Source: Streptomyces bluensis (GTDB taxonomy: Bacteria > Actinomycetota > Actinomycetes > Streptomycetales > Streptomycetaceae). Taken from it: a stretch of DNA of 64,000 nucleotides. This document shows, piece after piece, positions 1 to 8,585 of this stretch. The stretch is from contig NZ_BMVM01000013.1 in NCBI RefSeq assembly GCF_014650715.1, forward strand, positions 124,001 through 188,000, in the 5' to 3' direction. The position numbers and the translations under genes were made by a program. The notes under the pieces are model-generated. The model had not been told where the DNA came from, made no database searches, and worked only from the letters and a program-made list of their open reading frames with translations. Within the stretch, counting starts at the first letter, position 1. Each line of letters starts with the position of its first letter.

Positions 1-184
1 GTCTCCGTCCGGTGGCCGCGCACTGCTTGGCGACATCGCGCAGCAGTGCGACCTCCCGCGCGAAGTCCGCGTCGGAGGCGCCGCTCGTCCTGGACTCCCC
101 CGCCGCGAGGGCAACGGTGCCCGGATGCCGGCCGGCCAGTGGACGCAGACTCCGCGCCAGGAATCCGGTTCCCACTATCTCCAT
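1..184 (-). CDS. NDP-hexose 4-ketoreductase-like protein (N-terminus only)
   Basis: Only the first 61 codons are present; the gene runs off the left edge. The protein opens with the nucleotide-binding signature GTGFLARSL of short-chain epimerase/dehydratase/reductase proteins. The ATG at 184 is preceded by AGGA at a suitable distance. In deoxysugar clusters, proteins with this type of N-terminus act as 4-ketoreductases in the last step of L-sugar formation (UrdZ3/LanZ3 type). That assignment rests on the N-terminus and on the neighbouring deoxysugar genes, so the exact reaction is an inference. It follows the 3-dehydratase gene on the same strand, separated by a structured repeat. Confidence 0.6.
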   Translation of the reverse strand, partial: MEIVGTGFLARSLRPLAGRHPGTVALAAGESRTSGASDADFAREVALLRDVAKQCAATGRR

Positions 185-227
185 CGTCGTCGTCCTGATC
201 TCTGAGTGGGAGGCGGTCCGTCGGGCC

Positions 228-392
228 AGAGCTTCGCACCGCATGGGAGTCCGATCAGCGCGCGGCGTCTGGTGCGTGCGATCACAAGGCGCCCGGAATG
301 CCCTCGTAGCGGAGCTACCAGGGCGTTTCGGCAACGCCGCGAGCGTGCGTGCCAGGCGTCGCGCGCCGGGCTCCCGTGCGGTTCGGAGCTCT
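228..392. repeat. structured intergenic repeat, copy A
   Basis: A 165-base element with imperfect terminal inverted repeats starting AGAGCT at both ends. Its core is about 90 percent alike to the element at 18063-18242. It contains a hairpin (GTAGC, loop GGA, GCTAC) inside a longer outer stem (about 262-285 with 342-365). The right end touches the stop codon of the 3-dehydratase gene. It may be a miniature mobile element or a REP-like element, and could act as a terminator or mRNA-stabilising structure between the two deoxysugar genes. Confidence 0.65.
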
Positions 393-1705
393 TAGCCACG
401 CTGGGCCACGAACTCCTTGATCGTGGCGGTCATGTAGTCGAGCATTTCGTCGGTGAGCCCCGGGTAGATGCCGATCCAGAAGGTGTGCTCGGTGATGATG
501 TCGCTGTTGGTGAGCTCGCCGACGATGCGGTGGGGCTGGCCGATGTAGGCCGGCTGGCGGGTGAGGTTGCCGGCGAACAGCCGCCGGGTGCCGATCTTCC
601 GCTCCTCCAGGTGGGCGACCAGTTCGGCGCGGGTGAAGCGGGCCTCGGGGTCGACGGTGATGACGAATCCGAACCAGCTCGGCTCGGACCGGGGGGTCGG
701 CTCGGGGAGCAGCAGGCCCGGTACCCCGTCCAGCCCCTCGCGCAGCCGGCGCCAGTTGCGGCGCCGCGCCTCGATGAAGCCGTCGAGCTTGTCGAGCTGC
801 GTCAGGCCCAGCGCGGCCTGGATGTCGGTCCCCTTCAGGTTGTAACCGACGTGGGAGAAGATGTACTTGTGGTCGTATCCGGCGGGCAGGTTGCCCATCT
901 GGTACTCGAACCGCTTGAAGCAGGTGTTGTTCTTGCCGGGTTCGCACCAGCAGTCCCGCCCCCAGTCGCGCAGTGACTCCACGACACGGGCCAGACCCAG
1001 GTTCGAGGTGAGGACGCAGCCGCCCTCGCCCATGGTGAGGTGGTGCGCCGGGTAGAAGCTGACCGTCGTCAGGTCGCCGAAGGTGCCGGTGATCTGACCG
1101 TCGTAGGTGGAGCCGACCGCGTCGCAGTTGTCCTCGATGAGGAACAGGTCGTGTTCCTTGGCGAGCTGGGCCACCTCGGCGACCTCGAAGGGGTTGCCGA
1201 GCGCGTGCGCGATGATGATCGCCCGGGTCTTGGGGCCGATGGCACGCGCCACCCGGTCGGCCGTGGTGTTGTACGTGGCCAGGTCCACGTCCACGAAGAC
1301 CGGAATGAGCCCGTTCTGCAGGATGGGGTTCACGGTGGTGGGGAATCCGGCGGCGACGGTGATCACCTCGTCGCCCGGCTTCAGCGCCCGGTCACCGAGC
1401 TGGTGCGAGGTGAGCGAGGAGACGGCGAGGAGGTTCGCCGACGAACCGGAGTTGGTCAGATGGGCCTTGCGTCGCTTCAGGCGCTTGGCGAAGGCGGACT
1501 CGAACTTCTTGGAGCTGGGCCCGGCGGCGATGCGCATGGTCAGTGCGGCCTCGACGATGGCGACCCGGTCCTCCTCGTCCAGGACCGCGCCGGACGGCCA
1601 GATCTCGGTCACCCCGGGCACGAACTCCCGGTCGGGCGCTGTCTCCCGGTGGTACCTGCGGACCTCGTCCAGCACCAGTTCCTTGATGTCGGGGTTGTCG
1701 CTCAT
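392..1705 (-). CDS. NDP-4-keto-6-deoxyhexose 3-dehydratase (PMP-dependent)
   Basis: A 437-residue member of the DegT/DnrJ/EryC1/StrS fold. It is the dehydratase subgroup related to E1 of CDP-ascarylose synthesis and to SpnQ/UrdQ, which removes the C3 hydroxyl of an NDP-4-keto sugar with PMP and a partner reductase. The diagnostic feature is at residues 216-229: SFYPAHHLTMGEGG carries histidine where aminotransferases have the PLP-binding lysine, so the protein should be a dehydratase rather than a transaminase. The aspartate of EDNCDAVG (near 191) contacts the cofactor ring. ATG 1705 is preferred to ATG 1711 because GGAAGG is 8 bases upstream of the former and almost abuts the latter. It overlaps or abuts the ketoreductase gene upstream, implying co-translation. 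Confidence 0.9.
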   Translation of the reverse strand: MSDNPDIKELVLDEVRRYHRETAPDREFVPGVTEIWPSGAVLDEEDRVAIVEAALTMRIAAGPSSKKFESAFAKRLKRRKAHLTNSGSSANLLAVSSLTSHQLGDRALKPGDEVITVAAGFPTTVNPILQNGLIPVFVDVDLATYNTTADRVARAIGPKTRAIIIAHALGNPFEVAEVAQLAKEHDLFLIEDNCDAVGSTYDGQITGTFGDLTTVSFYPAHHLTMGEGGCVLTSNLGLARVVESLRDWGRDCWCEPGKNNTCFKRFEYQMGNLPAGYDHKYIFSHVGYNLKGTDIQAALGLTQLDKLDGFIEARRRNWRRLREGLDGVPGLLLPEPTPRSEPSWFGFVITVDPEARFTRAELVAHLEERKIGTRRLFAGNLTRQPAYIGQPHRIVGELTNSDIITEHTFWIGIYPGLTDEMLDYMTATIKEFVAQRG

Positions 1706-1707
1706 CG

Positions 1708-2706
1708 TCATTTCCTTCCGTTGACTGGCGCCGGCACCGCGGCCGCCAGCAGGTCGCGCAGCGAGGCGTCGAGGGTGCGCCGCGGCTGCCATCCCAGGAG
1801 CCGCAGCGCTCGTGAGACGTCCAGTTGCTGCCACTGCGCATCCGTGCGTGAGGGCTGGTCGGGAACGGTCTCGACGACCGGGAGGTCCACACCGCTGAGT
1901 TCGACCATGCGGTGGATGGTCGCGTCCATCGGGACCGCCTCTCCGCGGCCGATGTTGACCACCTGGCCGCCGAGGTCCGCCGCCGGGGCGGTGGCGGCGG
2001 CCCGTACGGCGTCGACGGCGTCGTGCACGTCCACGACGTCGCGGTGGGCGCGCAGCGGCGGGAGCCTCAGCTCGTCCGGTTTCTCGCCCAGGGACTGGGC
2101 GCGGGCGGCCGCGCCGAGGTGCGCGGCGACCATGCCGAAGAGGCTGCCGGCCGGCGCCCCGGCACCGATCACGTTGGCGAGGCGCAGGACCACGCCGTCC
2201 AGGCCGTGGTCCGCCGCGGCCCGCAGGACGGCCTGGGTGCCGAGGAGTTTGGTGCGCCCGTACGGGGTGACGGGAGCGGGCTCCTGCTCCTCGGGGGTGC
2301 CGGCGCCCGGCGTACCCGCGCCGTACTCGTGGACGGTGCCGAGCTGGATCAGGCGCGGCGGGCGGGGCAGGCCGACGAGTGACTCCGTCACGCGCAGGAC
2401 CAGGTCCGCGTTGCCCGCGGTCATCTCGGCCTCGTCGGCCCGCCAGGCCCGGCCGGCGGCGTTGACCACCACATCGGGCCGCAGCGAGCCGAAGAACGCG
2501 GTGAGTTCCCGTGGACCGGCCGCCAGCAGGTCCATGCGGACGGGACGCGGGTCCGCCGAGCCGTCCTCCGCGGGGTTCCGGGACACCAGGTGCACCTGGG
2601 CGCCGTCGGCGTGGAACGCCTCGCCGATGTGGCGGCCCAGGTAGCCCGTGCCTCCGAGCACGACGACACGGAGTCCGGCCGCGGTGCCGTGGTCAGCCGT
2701 CCGCAC
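1708..2706 (-). CDS. NDP-hexose 4-ketoreductase (SDR family)
   Basis: A 332-residue extended short-chain dehydrogenase/reductase. It has an N-terminal Rossmann motif (GGTGYLGRHIG, from about residue 18) and a Tyr-xxx-Lys catalytic pair in PYGRTK. Proteins of this type (UrdR, LanR, OleU, AveBIV) reduce the 4-keto group in D- or L-deoxysugar pathways, and the flanking 3-dehydratase and RmlB genes support that role. The stereochemistry cannot be read from the sequence. The start is GTG 2706, which overlaps the 3' end of the RmlB gene by 14 bases. The stop overlaps an alternative start of the next gene as ATGA. NAD(P)H-dependent and cytoplasmic by family. Confidence 0.8.
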   Translation of the reverse strand: MRTADHGTAAGLRVVVLGGTGYLGRHIGEAFHADGAQVHLVSRNPAEDGSADPRPVRMDLLAAGPRELTAFFGSLRPDVVVNAAGRAWRADEAEMTAGNADLVLRVTESLVGLPRPPRLIQLGTVHEYGAGTPGAGTPEEQEPAPVTPYGRTKLLGTQAVLRAAADHGLDGVVLRLANVIGAGAPAGSLFGMVAAHLGAAARAQSLGEKPDELRLPPLRAHRDVVDVHDAVDAVRAAATAPAADLGGQVVNIGRGEAVPMDATIHRMVELSGVDLPVVETVPDQPSRTDAQWQQLDVSRALRLLGWQPRRTLDASLRDLLAAAVPAPVNGRK

Positions 2707-3679
2707 GTTCGACCCCGTGCTTGACGGTCTTCCACCAGTCGGGGTTGTCGCGGTACCAGGCCACCGTGGCGGCCAGGCCCTCCTCGAATCCGGTCAGCGG
2801 CGCGTAGCCGAGCTCTTCGCGGATCTTGGTTTCGTCGATGGAGTACCGCAGGTCGTGCGCCTTGCGGTCGGCGACACGGCGGATCATCTCCGGCCCCGAG
2901 CCGGTCAGTTCGAGCAGACGCTCGGTGATGGCGCGGTTGGTCCGTTCGTTGCCGCCGCCGATGTTGTAGATCTCGCCGGGCCGGCCGCCGTCGAGCACGA
3001 GGTGGATGCCCCGGCAGTGGTCGTCCACGTGCAGCCATTCGCGGATGTTGCCGCCGTCGCCGTACAGCGGCACCTGCCGGCCTTCCAGCAGGTTGGTGAC
3101 GAACAGCGGGATGAGCTTCTCGGGGTGCTGGTACGGCCCGTAGTTGTTGGAGCAGCGCGTGATGGAGAGGTCCACTCCGTGGGTGCGCCAGTAGGTGCGG
3201 GCGACCAGGTCGGAACAGGCCTTGGAGGCCGCGTAGGGGGTGTTGGGCAGCAGCGGCCACTCCTCGGTCCAGGAGCCCTCGTCGATCGAGCCGTACACCT
3301 CGTCGGTGGAGACGTGCACGACCCGCTCGACCCCGCTGCCCAGCACGGCGTCGAGGAGCGTCTGGGTGCCCAGGACGTTGGTGCGGAAGAACTCTCCGGC
3401 GCCCTCCAGCGAGCGGTCCACGTGGGACTCGGCGGCGAAGTGCACCACGGCGTCGTGTCCGGGCAGCAGTTCGCGCAGCAGGGCCGCGTCGCAGACGTCG
3501 CCCTGGACGAACTCCAGGCGCGGGTGCGAGGCCGGCAGGTTGTCGCGGTTGCCCGCGTAGGTCAGCTTGTCCAGGGCGGTGACCTGGGCTCCCTTCCACC
3601 CCGCGTAGGTGTCCGCGAGGAGGTTGCGGACGAAGTTGGAGCCGATGAAACCGGCGGCGCCGGTGATGAGGATTCTCAT
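2693..3679 (-). CDS. rmlB: dTDP-glucose 4,6-dehydratase
   Basis: A 328-residue RmlB orthologue, which converts dTDP-D-glucose to dTDP-4-keto-6-deoxy-D-glucose, the common precursor of deoxysugars. Visible features are the NAD-binding motif GAAGFIGSNF (residues 7-16), the catalytic TDEVYG (Thr125, Asp126, Glu127) and the YxxxK pair Tyr149/Lys153 in PYAASK. Length and motifs match antibiotic-cluster enzymes. The start ATG 3679 overlaps the stop of rmlA (ATGA), so translation is coupled to the thymidylyltransferase that makes its substrate. This copy is probably dedicated to the metabolite cluster. Confidence 0.96.
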   Translation of the reverse strand: MRILITGAAGFIGSNFVRNLLADTYAGWKGAQVTALDKLTYAGNRDNLPASHPRLEFVQGDVCDAALLRELLPGHDAVVHFAAESHVDRSLEGAGEFFRTNVLGTQTLLDAVLGSGVERVVHVSTDEVYGSIDEGSWTEEWPLLPNTPYAASKACSDLVARTYWRTHGVDLSITRCSNNYGPYQHPEKLIPLFVTNLLEGRQVPLYGDGGNIREWLHVDDHCRGIHLVLDGGRPGEIYNIGGGNERTNRAITERLLELTGSGPEMIRRVADRKAHDLRYSIDETKIREELGYAPLTGFEEGLAATVAWYRDNPDWWKTVKHGVERADG

Positions 3680-4743
3680 GCCGCGACTTCCACTCGGGTG
3701 TGGTCTCCGACGACCAGGCGGTAGTGGTCCGTGCTCTGCCCGCTGGTGCCGACGGAGGCGGAGCGACCGATGACGGAACTGCGCAGGCCCTGGACGCCCG
3801 TGACCGAGGCGCCGTCCAGGGCTATGGAGTACTCCAGCCGGCTTCCGGTGACCGCGCAGCCGCGCCCGATGGACGTGTGCGCGCCGATGTGGCTGTCCTC
3901 CACGACGGTGCCGGCGCCGATGATCGCCGGCCCCTCGATGCGGGAGCGCACGATGCGCGCCCCTTCTTCCACGACGACCGGTCCCGCCAGCACGCTGGCG
4001 TCGTCGACCTCGCCGTGGACCGCGGGCCTGAGGCTCTCCAGGATGTGCCGGTTGCACTCCAGGACGTCCTCGACGTTCCCGGTGTCCTTCCAGTAGCCCT
4101 CGTACTGGCCGGCCCGTACGTCCGCGCCCGACGACACCAGCCACTGGATCGCGTCGGTGATCTCCAGTTCGCCGCGGGCGCTGGGCTCAATGGCCTGGAC
4201 CGCCTCGTGGATGGCGGCGGTGAAGAAGTACACGCCCATCAGGGCCAGGTCGCTGCGCGGCTGCTGCGGCTTCTCCACCAGGCGCAGCACCTCGCCGCCG
4301 GGGCCCAGTTCGGCCACGCCGAAGGCGCGCGGGTCCGGGACCTTGTAGACCACGACATGGGCGGCCGGGCGGTGCGCGGCGAACTCCTCGGCGATGCCGG
4401 CGATCCCGTCGGGCAGCATGTTGTCGCCGAGGTACATCACGAAGTCGTCGTCGCCGAGGAAGTCCCGGGCGATGGCGACGGTATGGGCGAGGCCGAGCGG
4501 GGCCTCCTGCTGGATGTAGGTCAGCCGTGCGCCCAACCGGGATCCGTCGCCGATGGCCTCGCGGATCTCGGGGCCGCGGTCGCCGACGATGACCCCGATG
4601 TCGGTCACGCCGAGGTCCAGGATGTTCCTCAGGACGTATTCCAGGACCGGCGTGTTCGCGATGGGGATGAGCTGTTTGGGCATGGAATAGCTGAAGGGTC
4701 GCAGGCGGGTGCCCGACCCGCCCGCCAACACCAGAGCCTTCAT
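3676..4743 (-). CDS. rmlA: glucose-1-phosphate thymidylyltransferase (long form)
   Basis: A 355-residue nucleotidyltransferase making dTDP-glucose from dTTP and glucose-1-phosphate. The N-terminal pyrophosphorylase motif GGSGTRLRP (residues 8-16), the metal-binding YLGDN and the VEKP substrate loop are all present. After about residue 240 the sequence becomes isoleucine/glycine-rich hexapeptide-like repeats, giving the left-handed beta-helix tail typical of the long StrD-type enzymes in actinomycete antibiotic clusters rather than the short cell-wall RmlA. AGAGGA lies 6 bases before ATG 4743. It is the first gene of a coupled rmlA-rmlB-ketoreductase-dehydratase unit. Confidence 0.95.
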   Translation of the reverse strand: MKALVLAGGSGTRLRPFSYSMPKQLIPIANTPVLEYVLRNILDLGVTDIGVIVGDRGPEIREAIGDGSRLGARLTYIQQEAPLGLAHTVAIARDFLGDDDFVMYLGDNMLPDGIAGIAEEFAAHRPAAHVVVYKVPDPRAFGVAELGPGGEVLRLVEKPQQPRSDLALMGVYFFTAAIHEAVQAIEPSARGELEITDAIQWLVSSGADVRAGQYEGYWKDTGNVEDVLECNRHILESLRPAVHGEVDDASVLAGPVVVEEGARIVRSRIEGPAIIGAGTVVEDSHIGAHTSIGRGCAVTGSRLEYSIALDGASVTGVQGLRSSVIGRSASVGTSGQSTDHYRLVVGDHTRVEVAA

Positions 4744-4865
4744 GGCAGGTCCTCTCGATTTCTCATGGGTTGGTGCCTCTTCGGTCTGGTGCGCGGTTCG
4801 CAGCCGCTCGGCCGTGCACGCGTTCCGGGTGCGCCGGCGGCCGGCAGGGCGGGGGTGACGCCGTG

Positions 4866-5438
4866 TCAGGCGGCGTCGAAGTCGGACAGCATGCCTGCTG
4901 CCAGGGCCTCGGCCAGCGTGGGTGCCTTCGCGTCCTTGTCCGAGATCAGCGGGGTGCCGACGCAGTCCCAGGGAAGGTCTAGGTCGGGGTCGAGGGGGTT
5001 GATGTCGATCTGTGTTCCGGGGACATAGGTGCTGGAGACGACGTAGCAGATGCAGGCGTCGTCGGTGAGCGCCAGGAAGCCGTGCCCGACGCCCTCCGGG
5101 ACGTACACGGACCGGCCCGATGCGGCGTCCAGTTCGTTCACCTGGTGTCGGCCGAAGGTGGGCGAACCGATCCGCAGGTCGACGACGATGTCGCGCAGCA
5201 CGCCCCGGACGCAGGTGACGAACTTGGCCTGCCCCGGCGGGATGCTGACGCTGTGGATGCCGCGCAGGGTGTGGCGCCGGGACACCGAGTAGTTGATCTG
5301 ACGGGGCTGGAAGACGATCCCCGCGGACCGCTCCAGTTCGTCGGCCCGCATCGACTCGTAGAACACGCCCCGGTCGTCGGAGATGTGGTCCGGCTCGATC
5401 AGGTACGTGCCGGGGATGGTGGTCTCTTCGATGCGCAC
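4866..5438 (-). CDS. dTDP-4-keto-6-deoxyhexose 3,5-epimerase family (RmlC-like)
   Basis: A 190-residue RmlC cupin-fold epimerase. The signature RGIHSVSIPPGQAKFV contains the conserved active-site histidine after RG. Later motifs (DLRIGSPTFG, VYVPEGVGHGF, YVPG) match the family. In deoxysugar clusters it inverts C5, or C3 and C5, of the 4-keto sugar, which diverts the pathway to L-sugars such as L-rhodinose. Whether it is a mono- or di-epimerase cannot be told here. The start is GTG 5438 with AAAGGG 11 bases upstream. It lies 122 bases upstream of rmlA and 135 bases downstream of the glycosyltransferase gene. Confidence 0.9.
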   Translation of the reverse strand: MRIEETTIPGTYLIEPDHISDDRGVFYESMRADELERSAGIVFQPRQINYSVSRRHTLRGIHSVSIPPGQAKFVTCVRGVLRDIVVDLRIGSPTFGRHQVNELDAASGRSVYVPEGVGHGFLALTDDACICYVVSSTYVPGTQIDINPLDPDLDLPWDCVGTPLISDKDAKAPTLAEALAAGMLSDFDAA

Positions 5439-5573
5439 GGCTCGCTCGCCCTTTCGTCCTGAACTCGACTCGTGCTGTGCGGGCCGGGGCCCTGCGGGTC
5501 CGGGGGCCCCGCTCCCGGGGCCGGTGGCGCGGCGCGGGAACGGGGGAGCCGTGCGGTGGCGGGTGCCGGCCGG

Positions 5574-6860
5574 TCAGCCGCGGTGCTCGGCGGTCAGCCG
5601 CTCCAGCACCGGGATCACGTCCTTCGGCGCCGGGGCGGCCAGCATGTCCTCGTACAGAGCGCGGGCCCCGAGCTGGAAGGAGGGCTCCTCCACCAGCCGG
5701 ACGAGGTCCTTCTGCAGGCTGTCGACGTCGATCGCCGCCGGGTCGGCGACCAGGCCCGCGCCGCGCCGGGCGACGTAGCGCGCCGTGACCATCTCGTCCC
5801 ACATGGGGAGCGGCACGACGAGCTGCGGCACCTTGCAGGCGACGGCCGCGGCGAACGTCCCGCCGCCACCGTGGTGGATGATCGCCGAGCTGGTGGGCAG
5901 CACCTGGTTGAGCGGTACGTACTCGATGGCGCGGACGTTGTCGGGGAGCGTGCCCACGGCGGCGAGCTGCTCGCTGTTGAGCGTGGCGACCAGTTCCAGG
6001 TCCAGGCCGGACACGGAGTCGAAGAACTCCCGCATCGGGAAGCCGCTGTGCTGACCCGCGAGCAGTCGCCGGCTCACCCCGAGGGTGAGCACCGCGCGGG
6101 GCCGCTCGGGCCGGGAGTACAGCCACTGCGGAAGCGTGGCGGCCCCGTTGTACGGGACCCGGCGGACCGGGATGTACGTCAGGTCGAGCGGGTTGCGCAT
6201 CCGGGACTGGGTGAGGTCCAGGGTCCACTGGCCGACCAGCGTCTCCTCGGTGAAGTCGAGGCCGTACCGCTCCAGCACGGGGCCCAGCCACGCCATCCAC
6301 GGGTCCTCGGTCAGGCCCGAGGACGGATCGGCCAGCTCCTGTCGCGTCTTGGCGCGGATCAGACCGATGTTGTCCATGCCGAACAGAAGCCGGGCGTGGG
6401 CGGCGCCGCAGGCGCGTGCGGCCACCGCGCCGGTCGGCGCCAGCGGGTCCCACAGCACCAGGTCCGGGCGCCACTCACGGGCGAACTCGACCAGGTTGTC
6501 CAGGATCGGCCGTCGCCCGCCCTCCGCCGACTCCGGCGGGTAGTAGGCGTTGAACATGCCCCCGAGGACGGCCCTGGCCGTACGCCAGGCGTTCTCGTCC
6601 TCGGGGTCGAGCGCCAGGGTGGGCCGGTTGGGGCCGGCGCCGGCGATGAGAGGGGCCAGCGAGGCGGTGAGTTCCTCCTTGCCGCCCAGCGACACCGCGG
6701 TGAGGCCGGCCGAGGTGATGTTCGCGATCACCTTCGGGTCGACCACGCCTTCGGGGCTCGCCACCACGACCTCATGGCCGGCAGCCTGCAGCGCCCATGC
6801 CAGCGGGATGGCGGGATACAGATGTGCCGATGTCGGAAAGACGGTGAATAGAACGCGCAT
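5574..6860 (-). CDS. glycosyltransferase, macrolide/aromatic polyketide type (GT1)
   Basis: A 428-residue GT-B fold enzyme that transfers an NDP-deoxysugar to a small-molecule acceptor. The N-terminus (MRVLFTVFPTSAHLYPAIPL) matches the acceptor-domain start of antibiotic glycosyltransferases. The C-terminal nucleotide-sugar signature is clear: HHGGGGT at about residue 330, followed by PQLVVPLPMWDE. Overall it resembles the EryCIII/DesVII-like group, several of which need a P450-like activator protein; none is in view. ATG 6860 is chosen because upstream in-frame sequence lacks family similarity. It is the border gene of the sugar cluster and faces about 600 bases of non-coding DNA. Confidence 0.9.
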   Translation of the reverse strand: MRVLFTVFPTSAHLYPAIPLAWALQAAGHEVVVASPEGVVDPKVIANITSAGLTAVSLGGKEELTASLAPLIAGAGPNRPTLALDPEDENAWRTARAVLGGMFNAYYPPESAEGGRRPILDNLVEFAREWRPDLVLWDPLAPTGAVAARACGAAHARLLFGMDNIGLIRAKTRQELADPSSGLTEDPWMAWLGPVLERYGLDFTEETLVGQWTLDLTQSRMRNPLDLTYIPVRRVPYNGAATLPQWLYSRPERPRAVLTLGVSRRLLAGQHSGFPMREFFDSVSGLDLELVATLNSEQLAAVGTLPDNVRAIEYVPLNQVLPTSSAIIHHGGGGTFAAAVACKVPQLVVPLPMWDEMVTARYVARRGAGLVADPAAIDVDSLQKDLVRLVEEPSFQLGARALYEDMLAAPAPKDVIPVLERLTAEHRG

Positions 6861-7470
6861 CGCTGACCTCTCGGAGACTGCCGGCCCGACGCCGACGGCG
6901 TGCTGTTCGATGGAATCGTGCGAGTGGGTTCTAAAGAGCCGCTTGTGCAAGGCGGCCGGGCCATGGCCCCGCAGACGGTCCGGGCGCCGGACAGGTCTTC
7001 TGGTCTTGTCGCGGGGTGGTGCGGGCGCGGCGGTGGCCCGCGGCATGGCGCGAAAGCATCGGCGGAATCAACCGCGGCACCCGCGCGCAACCATGCGCGG
7101 AACCACGGGACAAGGTGCTCCCGGCGCCGCGGCCTCATGCGGCGCGGGATCGCTCCGGAACTCGGGAGGACACCACTCGGCATCGTGGCCGGCCGGGACG
7201 TGGCACCGCTCTTTACGCGCGTGCCGCAGGACTGCCGAGCCGCGCCAGGCGATGCCGCGCAGCCACTGCGGGCGGGGGGCCGGGCCGCCTACGGTCGGCG
7301 CGCGGACGAGTCCGCCTCAGGGGCGTTGTGGGTGGGGGCGACGGAGCGCGCCCGGCCCGCAAGTCCTCATGGACGAGGCGCACTTCGACGGCCGAAGGGA
7401 GGCCTCGCAGCGAGGACTTGCGGGGAACCAAGCGCCCCACGGGGGTACCGGCTGGGGTACCCGGGGGGTG
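6861..7470. other. intergenic region at the border of the sugar cluster
   Basis: No convincing gene is seen. The region should hold the promoter of the minus-strand glycosyltransferase. Its right part holds the hairpin listed separately, which follows the stop of the DUF4260 gene. No regulator gene or clear operator palindrome was found next to the cluster. Confidence 0.5.
7356..7424. terminator. long nested hairpin, probable terminator or repeat element
   Basis: A perfect 13-base inverted repeat, CCCGCAAGTCCTC (7356-7368) and GAGGACTTGCGGG (7412-7424), encloses shorter nested arms (GAGGC/GCCTC and CTTCG/CGAAG). It begins 47 bases after the stop of the minus-strand DUF4260 gene, so it could terminate that transcript and insulate the sugar cluster. 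It may also be a dispersed repeat. Confidence 0.55.
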
Positions 7471-7884
7471 TCAGCGGTACCAGCCGTCGGCGGTACGCAG
7501 GCCGAAACCGAGGGCCCGGTCGACGGTGATGTGCAGCAGCCAGGTCAGACCGAAGTTGAACAGGGGGACGGCGACGGACGGAGACTCGGGAATCAGGCAG
7601 GTCAGCATGACGACGATGGCGACGACAGGCCGGTGCAGCAGGTTGTAGACGGGAACGGCCCTGCGGGGCAGTTGGCCGTGCTGGTGCGGGCCGGAGAGAC
7701 CGAGGAGGAACGACAGGTCCGGTGCGACGGCACCGGCGAGCGCCGCGACGACCACCCAACCGCCGTACTTCGTCGCCTCGAACACCGCAAAGACCAGCAG
7801 CACGGCGGACAACAGCCCCCAGGCGACGCGGACCTGCGGTGAGGCCGAGCTCCTGGTAGCGCCTTCCGCGGCGTCGTGTGACAC
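7471..7884 (-). CDS. DUF4260-like small integral membrane protein
   Basis: A 137-residue hydrophobic protein of unknown function resembling the DUF4260 family. After a short polar N-terminus there are about four membrane segments (near residues 15-40, 45-60, 75-95 and 105-120). Family-like features include AVAPDLSFLLG, a histidine-containing loop before YNLLHRP, and FGLTWLLHITVDRALGFGLR near the C-terminus. GTG 7884 is chosen because AAGGA lies 9 bases upstream; longer in-frame starts have no family similarity. The gene stands alone and its relation to the sugar cluster is unclear. Confidence 0.7.
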   Translation of the reverse strand: MSHDAAEGATRSSASPQVRVAWGLLSAVLLVFAVFEATKYGGWVVVAALAGAVAPDLSFLLGLSGPHQHGQLPRRAVPVYNLLHRPVVAIVVMLTCLIPESPSVAVPLFNFGLTWLLHITVDRALGFGLRTADGWYR

Positions 7885-7898
7885 GGGACATGTTCCTT

Positions 7899-8201
7899 TC
7901 AGGTGGGATCCGTACGAGTTCGGGGCGGCGCAGGCGACCGCGCGGCGGTGGTGGTGGAAGGCTCGAAAGGCCATTTGGTTCCCCGCTCGACGGGGTCGGC
8001 GGACCGGCATCCGACGCCAGGGATGCTGTCATGGCCCCGGCATGACAGGTGGAGCGTCGGCACGTGACCATTCTCACGACCGGCCGCCGCGGTCGCGGTG
8101 CGGGCGTGGTGCACCGTGACCCGCTCCATGACGTACCGGACCAGCCCTGCCGGAGGGTCGGGCTCGTCGTCCGTACGCTTCCGGGACAGGTCTCGCGTCA
8201 T
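7899..8201 (-). CDS. possible small hypothetical protein
   Basis: A 100-codon reading frame with a weak GGAG before ATG 8201. The first 40 or so codons have the strong G/C third-position bias of real genes here; the bias weakens toward the 3' end, which runs up to the DUF4260 ribosome-binding site. No family is recognised. It could be a small gene, a decayed gene or chance. The rest of 7885-8585 shows no other candidate. Confidence 0.3.
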   Translation of the reverse strand: MTRDLSRKRTDDEPDPPAGLVRYVMERVTVHHARTATAAAGRENGHVPTLHLSCRGHDSIPGVGCRSADPVERGTKWPFEPSTTTAARSPAPPRTRTDPT

Positions 8202-8585
8202 GGTGCTCCGTCTCGGTTCCGTCCAGGGTGAGCCGGCCGGCCGGGTCCGCGGGAGGTGGAGTGGTCCCGGCCACACGGCCCCCACAGTGCCCGGGACCAC
8301 TAAAAGGCCACCAAACTCGGCACGGTGAGGTCGAGCCGGGGCCGTCGGCCACGATCCGCCCGGGGCGGGCTCTGCATGCGCATGGAAGTCTCTATGCCCA
8401 GCTCCTGAACGGTCGACGCGCGTAGCTCTCAAGAAACGTCAATCGGTCTGCCACGGGCACCCACATCGGTGAAGCTCAGGCACGCTTGGACGCGGGCCGG
8501 GCGAGGGCGCTTCCGAGACGGGCGTGGGCGGGTTCAGGGCGTACCTGTGTCCCCGGCTGTCCGTGGTGTCCTGTTGTATGGATGC

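Noticed and set aside
1040..2644. Long open reading frames opposite to, or in other frames of, the deoxysugar, nrdJ, hflX, RSH and ABC genes
   Set aside because: In DNA with such high GC content, antisense and shifted frames stay open by composition. These translations show no family motifs, while the opposite strands encode clear proteins.
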